In this document: one piece after another, positions 1-17,037 of the stretch | How the letters are laid out: every line of letters starts with the position of its first letter | How positions within the stretch are numbered: position 1 is the stretch's first letter | From: Aphelenchoides besseyi | Taxonomy: Eukaryota > Nematoda > Chromadorea > Rhabditida > Aphelenchoididae | Direction: 5' to 3' | DNA length: 64,000 nt | Assembly (NCBI GenBank): GCA_024699855.1 | Contig: JAMPIQ010000002.1 | Coordinates: 9,734,001 to 9,798,000, forward strand | Program-made: the position numbers and the translations under genes | The notes under the pieces: model-generated | What the model was told of the DNA's origin: nothing | Database searches by the model: none | Seen by the model: the letters and a program-made list of their open reading frames with translations, nothing else

Positions 1-4745
<4,745 letters not shown>

Positions 4746-5945
4746 TACAGCTGAAATTATTGATTAGTAGAGTATTTGGACGGTGGAAAATAATCTATGC
4801 TCAACCGACCAATCGAACGAAAACACGAAAGTGAAAGGCCTAAACCACGAGGAAAATTTGCAAATGAGCGTCAATTGAATCAAACGAGCGAAAAAAGCCA
4901 CGCCAAACGGAAAATCGGGCGCGAATAGATCGCGGTTTCGGATCAAGCAAACCGTGTGCACGGATTGGCGCAGTGACGAAAGGCAAGGACCAAGTATTAG
5001 GTTGCGATGACGAGTAGATGAGGCGCTATAACTGCCCGGCGACCTTGTGTCCGGACACCGAACCTCACTGTTGTCGCATTCAGCACTGTTCGTTCCTTTC
5101 GCATACTTTTGTTTTGAGGAGCAGACTTTTCACTCTCGAGTTTGACGAGAGCTGCGCGTCTTCGGCTTTCTCCCATCGATTAAGCTGACCATCATACTCG
5201 CATTGAATGCCAACAAAACTCTTTCATTATTCCCAAACTGCTTTTCAAACAAACTGGTGAATTGGAATCGTTCGTTTTCGTCATATTACAAACATTCTTG
5301 AAATTAACAACAAAGAACAATTTTCAAATAATTTCAACCAACCCGAGAGTCTCGATAAAAACAATCTAACTCGCATTTGTAACAAAATTAAACGACCATC
5401 GACTTTTCCAGAAGCTCAAAAAATGGAATCTCAAAAAACCGAACGTTTCGACGCGTCGGTCGGACAAACAAGACCGCAAATCGAAAACTGACAGCGTGTA
5501 TTTGGTGGCAATAAACATCGTCACTGACATCTGCTGTCCTTTTATTTTCTAGAAACGATTACTTGATTCCTTGAGAAGTCGTGGAATCTAAAACAAGTAA
5601 CAGAGAGATTTAAAACGAAACATGAAATATGCCTCTTGTAGTCTAATAGTTAAAAAGTGTAAAGTTGATCTATATTGCTAGCGATTTTGCGCTAACTGTA
5701 TCTTCATTCATGCTGAAATCGTTTATTTTTGCCTAATTGGATTTGCGTCAAAATTGTTTTTTGTCAGCAGCTGATTCAACCATATAAATTCATCAAATTT
5801 TTTTATTGGAACACGAATTGGCGTCTTTCAGACGAGTTTACGTTTAAACTTTTAATAGTCGGATATCAGTTTGTATTCTTGTATTAACATAAAAATTGAA
5901 GCTACTTGTTTATGCGTTGAAATATGTGTGAATGAAATATTAGAA
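4746..5945. other. Intergenic, upstream of the Mi-2 gene
   Basis: About 1.2 kb between the Mi-2 start and the coronin stop, both genes on the minus strand. It should hold the Mi-2 promoter and 5' UTR and the coronin 3' UTR. No convincing exon on either strand; the only open frames are short and have no family resemblance. The part next to the Mi-2 start (4900-5200) is visibly richer in CG dinucleotides than the rest. Confidence 0.5.
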
Positions 5946-8153
5946 TCAAAAGCCGTACGCTTCGCTCATATTTTGCTCTTGGCAAAATTCTTCAAGCACG
6001 CGCAAACGGCGTTCATGTTGCCGCAAAACGGCCTTCATTCGTTCGATTGTACCCAACAGATCGTCCATTGAAAGAGCCTAAAGCAGAGTATTCAGCTATT
6101 GTTTGATGTTTACTTACTTCTCCATCAGGATTGGTTGTAGCCGTAGAGGTGTTGCTGTTTCGACGTGCCGAAGGGGTTGCACTCGCAGGTCGTGAAGACG
6201 ATGAACTGACTTGTTGTCGTGTTTGTTCCTCGGCAGTTTCAGAAGCGTTTCGATTTTGTTCGCGACGAATCCGATCTAATTCAGCGGCTGCTCGTTTCTG
6301 TCCAGCACTCTGCGGTCCCGTTCCCTCGTCACGTTGTTCTCGTGGCCGTAATTGCACCTTAAGTTAATTGTATCGTCAGAAATTAAGATATTCGAACTTA
6401 CTGCACGTTTTGGAACCATTGCATTTGGTGGCGATTCGGAACGTTGACGTTGTCGTGGTGGTGATTGACGAGCTCGTGGTTGTTCGGCTGCTTGACTCGT
6501 TCGCACAATTCCCATATCTTCTTCAACTCGTGGCGCTGGACGTTGACGAACAGGAGTTTCGGTCGGTGTTTCTTGAGTCGTTGGTGGCAATTGATTCAGG
6601 ATATTTGCTTTCTTGGCAACTTGAATTCTCGGTTTCGCTTCAGCGGCAGCAGGATTCACGGGTACTAACTTCGGTGGTGCGTTCTTTCCCTCTGCAAATT
6701 CTTCAGCTGACAACGACGGCTCCGTACTTCGAGTGTCGGGATAGAGATCAGCTTGCCATAGCTCCGATTTTCTTGGAACGTAAAACTGCAAGATATCCAC
6801 TATTCCTTTTGTAGTTACTTTATAGATCCTAGAATATTGTTAAAATGAAGCAAATTACTTTGATTGTGAATATTACCGACTGATTTCATTTTCAACGTGA
6901 TTCAAACCACGTTTTGGCATAAAGCCAATACCTCTTTGCGGTTCATTTGTTGTGTACGTGTTGATATAATGAACATACGGTGCTTCGTCGTTGATTTCGT
7001 AGTATTGAATTGCACTACCACCCTGCAAATCAATAAGACTAAAAACCGATATATTAAGACAAACCTTTCCAGCCAAAAAAATCAAGCTGCTGTCTTCATC
7101 GTATAACGGAAACAGAACACCATTACTCGTGTCAATTTCTTCTTCCACAATTGGAGTCGAAAGATTCTCTTGCGATCTCAATGCGTACAATCTGTAACGA
7201 ATATTTTTGAGTATTAGATAAATCTTCTTTTTTAGTCTAATAAAATAAACATTTAAAATGATTAATAATCAGCAATAGGGCAAGGAATAATAACACAATT
7301 ACTAACCTTTCAGATCGTTTTGTAAATCCTGTCGTAAAAATTCGATCACCTTGGACGAAAATTGCACGTTGTGGACGAATACCTTCATGGCCAACACCTT
7401 CGTGCAAGACAGCACCCGAATGCGAGTCCAGAACACGTATCTTTCGATCTTTGCAGGTCGTGACAAATCGAGATCCGTCGTAGTTGAAAGCAATCGACCA
7501 AATTTGATCGGGATGACCAGCCACTTCCATCAACGCTTCTCCGGTTCCCACATTCCAGACGAGAATCACGTTCTCACCGCCTGAAAATGTAAAAATCGAT
7601 TTCAATAGTTCACTTGAGCAGCCTACCGGCAGTAAATAAGATGTTATTTGCGGTTGGATGCCATTGAATTGTGTTGACACGTTTCTGATGCCCCGAAAGT
7701 TCGACTACCGGTTCGGTTAAAGTGCGAACCAAACCGCCTTTAGGAATTAACCAAACTTTCGCGGTAGTGTCTTCGGAACAAGATGCAATAACTGAACGCA
7801 ATGGATTTTATGAAAATCTGGTTTGTTTCTTACCGTGATCATTAAAAGGCGACCATTGTACCTCGAGACACGGTGCTTTGTGCGCGTCGACGTACGGAAT
7901 TTCCTGACTGATACGTCCGACTTTGTTAACCGGAATCACTAAAAACGGTCCACCCTAAACGATAGTCTTAAAAGAATATGGTAGCTATTTCATTTACGGA
8001 ACCCTTGTTGATAATCGCAATAAACTTCGGATTCACTGAACAAAACAGCGAGTCCCAAGTGATTTCGGTGATACGAATATCCGACATGCAGTCTTCATGT
8101 TTGACTGGTTTGCAGAAAACATGTCGAAATTTACTTTGCCGCACGATATTCAT
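5946..8153 (-). CDS. cor-1: Coronin, actin-binding WD40 protein
   Basis: Begins at ATG 8153 with the coronin N-terminal signature ([14 protein letters not shown], then [14 protein letters not shown]) and continues through WD40 repeats, including [14 protein letters not shown] and [19 protein letters not shown]. Next comes the conserved post-propeller segment ([25 protein letters not shown]), then a low-complexity Pro/Arg/Ser/Thr linker of about 200 residues. It ends in a short C-terminal coiled coil (about 6070-5946, [20 protein letters not shown]), which oligomerises coronins. The exon chain is uninterrupted, with 40-60 nt introns. Coronins bind F-actin and the Arp2/3 complex in the cortical cytoskeleton. 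One beta-propeller plus a coiled coil makes it a type I/II coronin, not the tandem POD-1/coronin-7 type. The gene symbol is by similarity to C. elegans. Confidence 0.94.
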
Positions 8154-8994
8154 CGTCAGCTAAAACTTCAATGTTACAAACTGAAGACATAACACGACAT
8201 TCACTGCGTATTTTCGTCCAAACGAATCATCACTATACTTAAGTGCAATCAACTTGAACACAGAAAAAAGTGAGATATTGTATGCGAACTCGAAACGAAC
8301 ATTCAACTAAACTGATCACCGAATGTTTTTCTGTTCCGAAAATGTATTGTGTAAGCGAACCTTGAAAAGCGATAATATTCATCCGACAAATGAACAGCAA
8401 AAACATCAGCGATCTTGACGAGTGGGCCAAATAACTAGCAGTTGTCTTCGAAGCCAACGGCATTCGTCCAGCTGTTAACTGTCTAACTGCTTTCGGTTCT
8501 CTTGATTCAAACGAAAGGTTTATCGCACAAGAACGCACGTGTATTGCAATAGCATGCAAACGGAAAAGATCATTCGAACCTATGGAGAATCTTACGTTCG
8601 GTCCAAGAAGATAAAAAGAAGCCAGCGGCCCAAACGCACTTTGACCATCGAAACGGACCACCTTCTCTTCCGATTCTTCGCTATTTCTTCAGTTCAATTG
8701 GCCGATTGGGCTCGTTGTCAGTTGGATCTTCGCCGTTTAAACAGATCTTCCTCCCGCAAGCTATAGCAAATAGAAAGGTGCGTCTATAGGCTGAAGAAAT
8801 GTGGTGGGCGGATGCCTCAAGTTGAGAACTAATCGCAGGAACACGTTTTTTTCGTTGGCAATCTTGATTATCAAGCAAATATTACGCGATTTCAAAAAAG
8901 CGTTCGTTAAAATCCACTTTTTCAGTTATAATATTCAATTATATCGTAGTTTTTAATAAGAAAACATCGAATTAGAATGCTAAATAACTTAAGT
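8154..8994. other. Intergenic, coronin upstream region
   Basis: About 840 bases between the coronin start and the stop of the downstream apyrase gene. A long minus-strand open frame at 8239-8661 has no plausible splice partners or recognisable domain, so I treat it as chance. Nothing else seen. Confidence 0.45.
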
Positions 8995-10357
8995 TTATTC
9001 ACTCAGTTTCCAATCAAAAAATTCCAATCCTTCCAACTTCAAGTCAGCTGGGACTTTCGTTTCATCGATGAACACTTTGCCGTAAATGTCAAATACCATA
9101 ATATAAGTCGCTAACGGCCATCCTAACACGAACATACACTATTCTGTTTACTCATAACAAACCTTCTACTTCTTCTGATTTGAACGCAACAATAATTTGG
9201 TCATTAGAATCTAAAAAGTATACGAACATAAGAAAGAAGTACTTCTTCAAACTGGGTATGAATTGAAATGCAGAGAAGCCACGAGTCGGATGAACAGTTC
9301 CGATGCGAACATACGAAAATTTTGTGAATGTTTCATCAGTTGTGATCAAATAATTTGAACCACGATATTGATCCATCTTCTCATCGTATGGTTCCCATGA
9401 TACTCGACGTGGCAAAAAAAACCAACGTTGATGAATGTCCGACCATTGACAACTTTCGTGAATCATATAACCGGGAAAATTGATACCAAGAAATCCACGA
9501 ATCGCTTTAAACTGTCGGCCCCAATAAACGTGTTTCAAATGTCCAAAACGATCAACAACCTAAATTTCACTTTGATACTAGAAAATAATAAACGAGTTAC
9601 CTTAATCCACAACGGTTTGTCGTTCAAATAATTGCCCTTTGGATCCGTGTATTCTTTTCCGTATCTGAAAACAACTCTAAACAATCAATTAATTGTTGTA
9701 ATTCACCCTCCAACATAAAGTTCTTCATTCTTAATGGTCATCCATTCAGTTTTAAACGCTTTAAGACTTTTGATTACGTATTCTTAATCGCACATACTTT
9801 TATTGTCGAAACCGCTTCCATCTGCCTGAATAACTTTGGGAATTGCCAAGTTCTTTGTAAGCCTAAATAGCGCACATTCATAAGTTTGTATGAAACACTC
9901 ACCTGAAGATAACTCCAGTTTTATCATCTGCAGCAAGTAGTTTTCCATCGAATACTTTCAAATCAGACAGCTCCAGACCACGTCCTGCGTAATTCAAATG
10001 TGTCGTGTAGTTGTAGAATGAATGCCACGAAATGCTGAAGTTTTGCATTGCAACGTCGTAGATAATGTAACCGCGCAACGACGGACTAACATAAGTTCCT
10101 TCTTCGGTTTCACTTGGACTTCCTTCATCTTGATCTGCAATCCCCATGAATGGGATGACTAATCGTCCATCAAAAATTTTGCCCATTCTATAAAGTTTGG
10201 TATCACTGTAAGCCTCCATTGAACGTAAAGCGATTTTGAGTTTTTGACTTCCCAAACGAACGTTAACTCTTGTATCGGGAATAAACATCGAAACTATGGG
10301 CACAATTCCAATCCAACTCCATAATAGAAACGAGATGCAAAAGTGTGACCTGATCAT
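8995..10357 (-). CDS. CANT1-type soluble calcium-activated apyrase
   Basis: Matches the calcium-activated nucleotidase (apyrase) family along its length. Recognisable blocks are GRGLELSDLKVFDGKLLAAD and DDKTGVIF; PGYMIHESCQWSDIHQRWFF with LPRR; YRGSNYLITTD; GFSAFQFIPS; and, after an intron, DQIIVAFKSEE. The C-terminus ATYIMVFDIYGKVF...DETKVPADLKLEGLEFF corresponds to the end of human CANT1. The start is ATG 10357, because an AG acceptor (tatatttag) lies just upstream, suiting a spliced leader, and the first residues form a hydrophobic signal or signal-anchor (SFLLWSWIGIVPIVS). Family members hydrolyse nucleoside di- and triphosphates, preferring UDP/GDP, in the ER/Golgi or outside the cell with calcium. 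A secreted or a Golgi type II form are both possible from this N-terminus. Confidence 0.93.
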
Positions 10358-10364
10358 TTGGACT

Positions 10365-10375
10365 CTAAATATAAC
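10365..10375 (-). promoter_or_regulatory. Candidate trans-splice acceptor before the apyrase ATG
   Basis: On the minus strand a T-rich tract ending in AG (tatatttag) sits 7 bases before the apyrase ATG, with no upstream coding exon required. This is the layout of a nematode spliced-leader acceptor. A short non-coding 5' exon would look the same. Confidence 0.4.
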
Positions 10376-10950
10376 GTTTATTATTTGCAGAGCCAAAAAA
10401 ATGTACGTAAAACTATTGAACAGAATGACCGATTAAACTACCGGTATAACACGGTAATTGTCGTTATTTATTAATACCACACATCCATCTCTAACTCAAA
10501 TAAACCGATCGACGAAGAAGCTAATGAAGTGCAACGGAGAAATCAAACGACGATAGATCAGAACATTCGAGTGGTTCAACGCTATTCATACACCACAATC
10601 ATATACTCGCGCTGTTAATCGGTCTTCGCGAAAGCACTTATTAACAGCTTCCGTGTTTTGGAAAATCAATTTTAGCAATCTATAAGTTCTCCTTGAGGCT
10701 TCTACTCAAAAAGGCTTGTTTATACTGTAGGTTTAAGTTTCATAAATCAAATCTTTAGCTGAAATATGCCAAACTCTTTTAGTTGTTCTTAATTATTGAG
10801 ATAAAAATAATACTTAAATACGAGTTTATTCAAACATATACAAAAATGATGAGTTCAAGCATTAAATTAGTGAAATAGCACGCGGTGAGTTTATCAAGAT
10901 TGAACAGGTAATTCGGTACACGATTTCTCCAAGTTCACATGATTGGACGT
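10376..10950. other. Intergenic, apyrase upstream region
   Basis: About 575 bases separating the apyrase gene from the small gene on the same strand. AT-rich; no exon, repeat or structured element noticed. Confidence 0.4.
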
Positions 10951-11290
10951 TCAGTTGGTATCGAGAGCAACAAACTTACGTCGCGTGTCTTCACAGTTGT
11001 TTTCAAAAGAAATACGTTTGGGAGCTACCATCAACACAACGGGCTTATCTATCGTTTGAACCTACAAATCAACTAAACATAATCACTATTGAAAGTTCAG
11101 TTACCTCGTTGCCCATTCCCGATTCAATGCTCGTTGAGGCGATTTTGTTGCGGGTGTCATTTGGCAACAAGCCCATACATTCTTGATGTTCCGTGCAAAT
11201 CGTATGCATTCTGTTCTCTAGATGAAATTCAGTTATTGCCAAGATAGTAATTGGGAGTTCAAACACGATAGAAATCAGGTCAACAAGCAT
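10951..11290 (-). CDS. Small putative secreted protein (98 aa), unrecognised
   Basis: Two exons joined by a clean 43-nt intron (11062-11104, gtaact...ttgtag) keep frame from ATG 11290 to TGA 10951, giving 98 residues. The first 20 or so are hydrophobic (MLVDLISIVFELPITILAIT) and could be a signal peptide, though two acidic residues weaken this. The rest is soluble, with three cysteines (ICTEHQECM and ENNCEDTR). No family is recognised. An alternative start upstream in the same frame would need a non-ATG codon. Support is the standard-size intron with kept phase; it may still be a chance open frame. Confidence 0.4.
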
Positions 11291-13934
11291 AAAACTGACG
11301 TGCAACTCAATAGATGATCTTTTGACATCATTTTCAGCGAAGAACGGCGAACAGTAAACTTAAACAATCAACCAAAAAGCTGCTTAAGTTCGTAACTTAA
11401 ATACGAAACTCTTATCTTTGCTCAATCACGTTTATTTTAGTCTATCGGACTGGTACGTCATCAAAAGAAAGCAACAACAAAGTTTATGTTAAAAGGAAAC
11501 GAATGCCGGTTTTTATAAACAATAGGATTTACAGCAAGTTGCGTTCAAATCCGCATATCGAGAGCGCAAATCTCTTGATGTTAATGCGCCTTCGAACTGT
11601 CACAACACGAACTTTTTCCTCAAGGGACCTACAAAAAAACGGCGGCGAGTGGTCGAGAGCGAGCTGTCCGCCTCCTTCAAATCCCGACTCGTCTTGGAGT
11701 CATAACAAAAAAGAGAACATCACTTACGAAAACCAATGTTTATATTCAACAGCAATGGCTGGTCTTGTGATTCTTTTATCGACCAAATCTGCATGCACAT
11801 GGGAAACAAAACCGTTGAATGCGAACGAAAACCGATCCACCGACTCACAATTTCAAACAACGAAGCGCTTCAAATCGAATAAATTCGTACAAACGTTAGT
11901 AATTAGTTTATAGCGACACGCATGTCGAGGCTGCACAACGAATCTGAATGCATCCACAGCTTATTTCCATTAACAAAGTCCCCACACAATCTGTGGAGAA
12001 TTTAGACATTAAACAAATTTAAAAACAGAAATCAAACTTCTTGAATAGTTTCTATTGTCAGAAGTGAATTAATGTTTAGTAACACATAAACGGTTGTTTA
12101 TAATCACGTGTATTTCCAATTTAGAGCTACGAATGCAAATTCACTTGTTAAGGGCAGGCACTGTGACGAATAAGAATCTTGTTCCTTCGATCTACCAATC
12201 AGCAATGCAAATCAGTTCAGTAAACAAAGATGTTGTTGAGTAGTTGGTTGTGGTCCAATTAAAATCGCTTTCTTTGTAATATCCAGTTACATGGTGGTCG
12301 TCTCTGCTTCAAAAAACACCGTGCGAGCTAATTTCCAAACCAGTTAAAACGGTTGTAAGTCGGGAATTGAGTCTGTCACACAATATTGTTTGCAATAAAT
12401 ATTACATGCAGACCGTCGCTTTCTCGCAACAGCGATTCAAAGACGGTCCTCACGAACTTTGCTTTCGCAACACTAGTAATGACCGCAACATGGAAACCAA
12501 AAGTTTGTTTTTCATTCAAACTCCTGAGTGCATTTGCAGATGGAGACCATGAGCACGCATTTCTTATTGTTGTTGCGATTAAAGTTTGCGCAGAAAAAGG
12601 GCGAAGATAAAGCGATTGACGAGGTCGTTTGTTCGAATTTCTAAAATCTTTGTTTTAGATGTTTTTGCTGATTAAAACATACGAAAGAGTTGGAAGGTGG
12701 AAATTGAAGATCCAAGTGAATGTTTCAGTCTGTTAGCGTTTTCTTCGAAAAAGTGAATCCGATGTTTTATATTAATCTCAGTTCGATTGCTCGTTCTAAT
12801 CATTGCGCCTTCTTTGACCAACCACGTGCTCAGTTCGTTTATGATTTCAATCGGTGTTATTGACATGGGACCATTTGGTCAACTAAAAGACTGCCAAATT
12901 TATTGCTTTCGATTCTCTTGTTGAGTGGGTGAGAGCGGACGTCTTCAGATCTCGTTGTGAGCGCTTATTTTGTCAAGAAATTGCAAATTGATAGTGTCCG
13001 TTTGAAGAGGATTCCATTGCGCTTTTCCGCCAACTTGTTTCGTTTTTTATCTTCGAACATTCTGCAGTCGATTTCTGATTGTAGTCAACTCGAGAAAACC
13101 GTCCAATTTGTTACGACGATTTGAACTGTCCAGTCGAATTGTTCTCTTCGGATATTTGCTCTCGTCTTCGGGAGTGCCACTGCTCTGCATTCAATAGGCA
13201 TGTGATTTGAGAGGAAAAACGCAAAAATCAAAAGCTCCATTCAATGGGTTAAGTGCTTTGCATTTCGTTTGGAATTGAGTAATAGATTTACCCTCTCGTT
13301 GCTACTGCTGAAGTTAAGAAAAGAGAATGAAAAAGAAGAAGAAGAAAACGGGCTTTAGCATGTAACTTGTATTCATTTTCTTTTTAGTTGCTGTCTCGCA
13401 GCTGTTCGTTTACACAACGATGCTTTGTCATTTTACCATAAAATCTCCAACGTTTCTTAAGGCCACTCAGTGAGAACTTTTTACGAGTACTTATTCCAAT
13501 AACCGACCTTCATGTTGACTCATCGGACTCTTGATTTTGGCATAAAATGCTAACAAAACCGCTAGTCACTCTGATGTTTTTGTTCGATTGTCGAAGCGTA
13601 GTTGAATGATTTTTAGTCAAATTTCCGTCGAGAACTCAATCGGACAAAAAGAAGTGTGAAATTTTGAGAAAATCAAACGAAAAGCTGACTGCTCCATAAA
13701 ACGGATGAATCGACCCGGCTAATATTAGTGACTCAAACATGTCGAGAAGGTTTCGATTTGTCTGTCAATACAAAAACCAATTTTGTTGCCCGTTTGTTCA
13801 CTCGAACCAAAAATTCTCCGCAATTAATTTGATGTTGAAGTGATAGCAAATGACTTCAAACTTTGAAGCTCAACCGTGAACCGGCGAACATAGTCGTAAT
13901 ACGTTCGAAATAAAACTGTTTTATATTCAGGCAT
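11291..13934. other. Large intergenic region upstream of the CXXC gene
   Basis: About 2.6 kb with no supportable gene. Several open frames of 60-136 residues occur (for example 11503-11913 plus strand), but none has a domain, a credible signal peptide or consistent splice borders. The last kilobase, rich in T runs and ending in the acceptor attcag at about 13931, should contain the promoter and 5' UTR of the CXXC gene. Confidence 0.45.
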
Positions 13935-15402
13935 ATGAGCGTTCAGCATCCAACAACTGCCATCAGGAGTGATTCGCAATTGACAATTGCGCTAAACAAC
14001 TCGATTGCTGATCAGTCTACGGGTTTCACAAGACAGTTCGCTGATGTTCAATTTCAACGACCACCTGATCTGTTAACTTTTTACCCTCATACTTCTTATT
14101 CAAATGCGGTAGCAACATCAAATCCATCGACTCCAACTGCGTCTACGGTTTCGTTGAACAGGTCTCAACGTTGTGGTTAGAAACATATTCTTTCTCGATT
14201 ATCATAATTTTGCAGGAAGTTGCTTTGGATGTACCCGTAAGGCCTGTGGTGAGTATTAAAGGCGCTTCGGAATTTCAACAATAACTACTTGTAGGCACAT
14301 GTAACTACTGTCTTGATTCTCCTATTTTCGGCGGTCGTGGTGAGTTTCTTTTCAAATCCAGAGATTCGAACTGAAACTTTTAGGTGTCAAGAAGCAATCG
14401 TGCATTGAACGCCGTTGTTTTAAAGTGCTTGAGAAGAGACTGCAAGTGAGTTCAACTATTGAATATGTATCATATACTTTTATTTCAGCGAGACGCTCCT
14501 ACTTTTAAAGCCCGACTTGGATGCAATCAATGTGAGGTATTGAAACGAATTCAATGAGTTGGTGTTGAATCTGAATTATTCAGGACTGTCGAATGAACGA
14601 CTGCTTGTCGTGTATCGTTTGTCTAGACAAACGCTATTTTCAAAATCGATACATGAAAGGTGCTCTTTGTGCAAAGAAACGTTGCAATAACTCGACGAAC
14701 CTGGAATTATCAATGTCCAACACACAATCCATCGATCGCACGGTAAGATTGCCAGTTGTTTAGTGAACTCTCTTTCTAGTCACTTAAACGGTCATACGAT
14801 AGAACTGCACCTCAATCTACAAACATTTCTTATGATGGACATCCACCAATCAAACGATTGGTTCATGCACAGCCTCAATTCGTACACCATCCCCAAGCGT
14901 ATTCGCAATTACGATTTCCCCCACCACCAAAGTATATTTTCTATTTTGACTTAACTCTCAATATACTTACAGCGTACTAAGCTCGTTCGTGTTTCCTGAT
15001 CCCAACTTTCCTGCTCAATTTGGCGGTTTCCCATCTGTTGACTGTAGACCTAAAATTCATGGAAATGTGCATAATCACCCGGGTATCATCGAACATCAAC
15101 CGGCAAAAACGTATGAAACCGATCGTTTGCATTATCCAACCGACGCTCTTCTTTCAACGTCCCCACTTTTACCGATTAGCTTTGAAGCGCTGGAAACAGG
15201 CATTAGTGGCTACCCGGTTCAAGACGAGCTCTTTTCTCTCAACTTCTCCAACACAGTCTTTCATGAGGTCAATGACGCAAAACAAATGAATGAATTGAAT
15301 CAAACAGCGACTGATGCTGATTGTACCGTTGATCAATATCTGCCTCCGTCTCGTTCGTCGACTAACGAAATACAAAACCCTGTGGTGCTACAACAGTTAT
15401 AA
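13935..15402 (+). CDS. Tandem CXXC zinc-finger protein
   Basis: Eight exons with 37-47 nt introns. Start ATG 13935 lies four bases after an AG acceptor, suggesting trans-splicing. After about 75 Ser/Thr-rich residues comes a CXXC finger (about 14157-14440): RCG-SC-FGC, then CGTCNYCLDSPIFGGRGVKK and QSCIERRC, carrying all eight cysteines. About 25 residues later a second eight-cysteine unit follows (about 14520-14690): GCNQCEDCRMNDCLSCIVC, then YFQNRYMKGALCAKKRC. The first keeps the FGG turn and KQ that contact unmethylated CpG in DNMT1, KDM2, CFP1 and MLL (Lys of KFGG is Ile here); the second lacks them. The remainder is low-complexity. No MBD, PHD or catalytic domain is seen. Likely a nuclear CpG-reading factor by family knowledge; the partner complex is unknown. 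Confidence 0.85.
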
Positions 15403-15831
15403 AAATAGTCCGTTAATAAGACTCAATTCTTTAATTTATTATCACATTTTTTAGCGCATAATTTCATTGATGGAAATGCGAGTAAAAAGAGGCCTTTTAA
15501 TCTCTTACAATACAAGCTTTAAATATCCAAACCTTTTGTGTCACTAGCTAATTAAACTAAATAGAACTTGTTAGTCTCTTGAAAATGAACTTGTCTGAAA
15601 AACTTTTAGTTGAACACGTGAAATAAGGTCAACCGATTGCGACGAAATCTGTTGATCGTTTTGTTAGAACCGTACATCACAATCGGTCATTTTTCTGAGC
15701 AAATGGGTCAATACAAGAAGAAGGAAAACGGCGAATTCGTCGAGTAGGTTTGTTCGAAGAGATGAGCTGTGTATTTTAACGGCCACTTGATTTGAACAAT
15801 TTTGATCATTGGAACTTACAAACTAAACACC
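15403..15831. other. Intergenic
   Basis: 430 bases between two plus-strand genes: CXXC gene 3' UTR and promoter of the secreted gene. Nothing else seen. Confidence 0.4.
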
Positions 15832-16778
15832 ATGCAAATTCAATTTCTAGTTATTTTGGTTAGCGCTTTTTGTGGTATAGGTAAAGTTCTCTTTGAAGTA
15901 AATTACAATTATCGGGTTAAGTAGATGCTCAGTTATCTGCCGTGTACTCAGATGTCACAAGAACTTCGAGCTGTAGCTCTTGGAGCTCTTGGGGTACATG
16001 CGTGTGGCCGGATCCATCTAAGAGCAAGGTAACTTGTTTTTGATTTCAACTTATTGGTTTTAGAAAACGTATCTCGAACAACTGACCAGTGTGTGTCAAA
16101 GTCATTGGTTCTATAAATTCGTCCGCCGCTATGAAAAGGCACTGAATAGTTTCTTTGATTACCTTCATTCTGTGCTGCGACCACAAAATGGAGATTCCAG
16201 CAAACCTTGTGGTTATTGTTCTTATAAAGTAAGGAAAACGAAAAAAATCAAAAGCTTATGAATTGTTCTTAGCAAAGTTGCGGATTTGGCGGTAGGGAAC
16301 AGTGCAATCTGAGTCCGTTCGAAATCCCCGGTGGAAGAGGTGAGTGTTTAACTTGCTGTCAACATAGAATTGATGTTTACAGCGCTTATGCCTTTCTTTG
16401 TCTCGGAAAAAGTTTGCAATCGTCGGGATCTGCGAGGTTATGATCAGGGAAAAGCTTGTGAGCTCGACTACGATCTTCTGAAGGAAAACGGCCGGGAATG
16501 CCAACTCTGGCCATCATCACAAGTTGATTTGAGTAGCGTTGAACCGCCGTTTCGACAGCAACTAAACGACCTTAAATGGTATTCGTGTATTCCTGAGACT
16601 AAGTGAGTAATCAGATTTATTCAAATGGCACGCTTTCATGTTTAGATTCGATAAAAACGGCAAAAAGTATCTAGTCTGTCGCTGTTGTTGCTTCCCGTTC
16701 AAAGTATCACCGGACGATAATTTCAAGTGCGTTTACGATCAGAGTCTTCAGCCAGCACCCGGAATGAACGAACTGTGA
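15832..16778 (+). CDS. Secreted Cys-rich protein with interrupted TSP1-like module
   Basis: Six exons with introns of 36-45 nt, phases consistent throughout. The N-terminus MQIQFLVILVSAFCGIG is a good signal peptide. Then comes a thrombospondin type-1-like start (CSSWSSWGTCVWPDP). It is followed by an insertion of about 50 residues rich in aromatics and charges (VCQSHWFYKFVRRYEKALNS and on), after which TSP1-like cysteines resume (KPCGYCSYKQSCGFGGREQC). The C-terminal half has further cysteine pairs (VCNRRDLRGYDQGKACELDY; YLVCRCCCFPF). The protein is about 235 residues, extracellular by its leader. TSP1 modules bind glycans or matrix proteins; whether this one folds as TSP1 is uncertain because of the insertion. 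No gene name can be assigned. It lies 260 bases upstream of another secreted-protein gene on the same strand. Confidence 0.8.
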
Positions 16779-17037
16779 TCTTCTTTGTTTGATGTTCTTC
16801 GTATGAAAATTTCATTTCTTTGTTTAATAGAGAATTTAATTAAAAAATGACTTCAACTGTAGAAGTGAGATTAACAAAAGAAAATCTTCGGAGCAAATTT
16901 AATATCAAGTCCGAGTTTCAAATAGATGGCTTTTGAGACATGTCAGGAAGTAGCTATTCAGTCGAACAATCCAATTTGCTCACGTTCTGCGCAGATTCCG
17001 TACTTTTGCTGAGCAGAAACTTTAACGTCGAACTTTG

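Noticed and set aside
11503..11913. 136-codon plus-strand open frame
   Set aside because: No signal peptide, domain or splice context; low-complexity Ser/Asn/Thr composition.
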